This document shows positions 62,959 through 64,000 of a DNA stretch of 64,000 nt, in pieces. The stretch comes from Alphaproteobacteria bacterium (GTDB lineage Bacteria > Pseudomonadota > Alphaproteobacteria > UBA9219), in the NCBI GenBank assembly GCA_009779745.1, contig WRDR01000001.1:62001-126000 (forward strand). The letters are read 5' to 3'. Position numbers and translations under genes: made by a program. Within the stretch, counting starts at the first letter, position 1. Every line of letters starts with the position of its first letter. Below the pieces are notes generated by a model, which worked only from the letters and a program-made list of their open reading frames with translations, was not told the DNA's origin and made no database searches.

Positions 62959-64000
<1,042 letters not shown>

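Overview
The window looks like a chromosomal segment of an uncultured, AT-leaning alphaproteobacterium adapted to low-oxygen life, probably host-gut or sediment associated. The alphaproteobacterial assignment rests on family-level recognition: a TIGR02300/FYDLN-type protein, HpnH, a RodZ-like/ispG/prfA block and a divergent uvrA/ssb pair. The anaerobic lifestyle is inferred from RquA (rhodoquinone synthesis), an oxygen-sensitive class III ribonucleotide reductase (NrdD/NrdG) whose promoter carries a perfect FNR-type box and paired NrdR boxes, Pta/AckA, and an aminotransferase-IorAB-arylacetate-CoA ligase operon. Fe-type SOD and Bcp indicate some protection against oxygen.

Layout. 0-1.2 kb: 3' part of rquA and a uracil-DNA glycosylase-like gene. 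1.15-3.15 kb: tRNA-Val(GAC) and a ~1.9-kb islet bracketed by 42-bp direct copies of the tRNA 3' half. It holds decayed defence genes (DUF1016/YhcG-like, AbiEii-like, AbiEi-like). 3.2-9.1 kb: an unknown ORF, bcp, an EndoQ-like PHP/UvrD helicase fusion, a DUF4406-like gene, a membrane hydrolase and a small protein. 9.3-14.7 kb: chaperone-usher genes with two convergent DUF4402 pilin-like genes. 14.7-19.98 kb: the aromatic 2-oxoacid operon with a candidate attenuated leader. 20-38.4 kb: mostly housekeeping (rpmH-rnpA, uvrA, ssb, ppiD-like, histidine kinase, lolA-like, sodB, nhaA, ileS, ribF, secF, pta-ackA). 38.4-50.2 kb is the most accessory-looking part: a PVN-repeat protein, a secreted Cys-rich protein with a 12-bp G:C tract upstream and related palindromes on both sides, an orphan ABC ATPase, and three paralogous pilin-like proteins translationally coupled to a prepilin peptidase; prmC-like, glpX, terC, trxA and recO lie between them. 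50.2-53.4 kb: nrdDG. 53.4-64 kb: a frameshifted gene, prfA-ispG-rodZ-like-NMO/FabK-like-hpnH, thrC-thrB, a truncated gene at tRNA-Arg(ACG), and rplU-rpmA-obgE (cut by the window end).

How it fits together. Rhodoquinone would support fumarate respiration. Aromatic 2-oxoacid oxidation and Pta-AckA could yield ATP. NrdDG supplies dNTPs without oxygen and appears controlled by both oxygen (FNR) and nucleotide state (NrdR). Surface and envelope functions (usher pili, the pilin-like triplet, two repeat-bearing proteins) form a second theme, with repeats and a homopolymer that could vary expression or length. Intergenic DNA carries two kinds of palindromes and many 7-bp-periodic repeats. All functions are inferred from sequence recognition without database searches.
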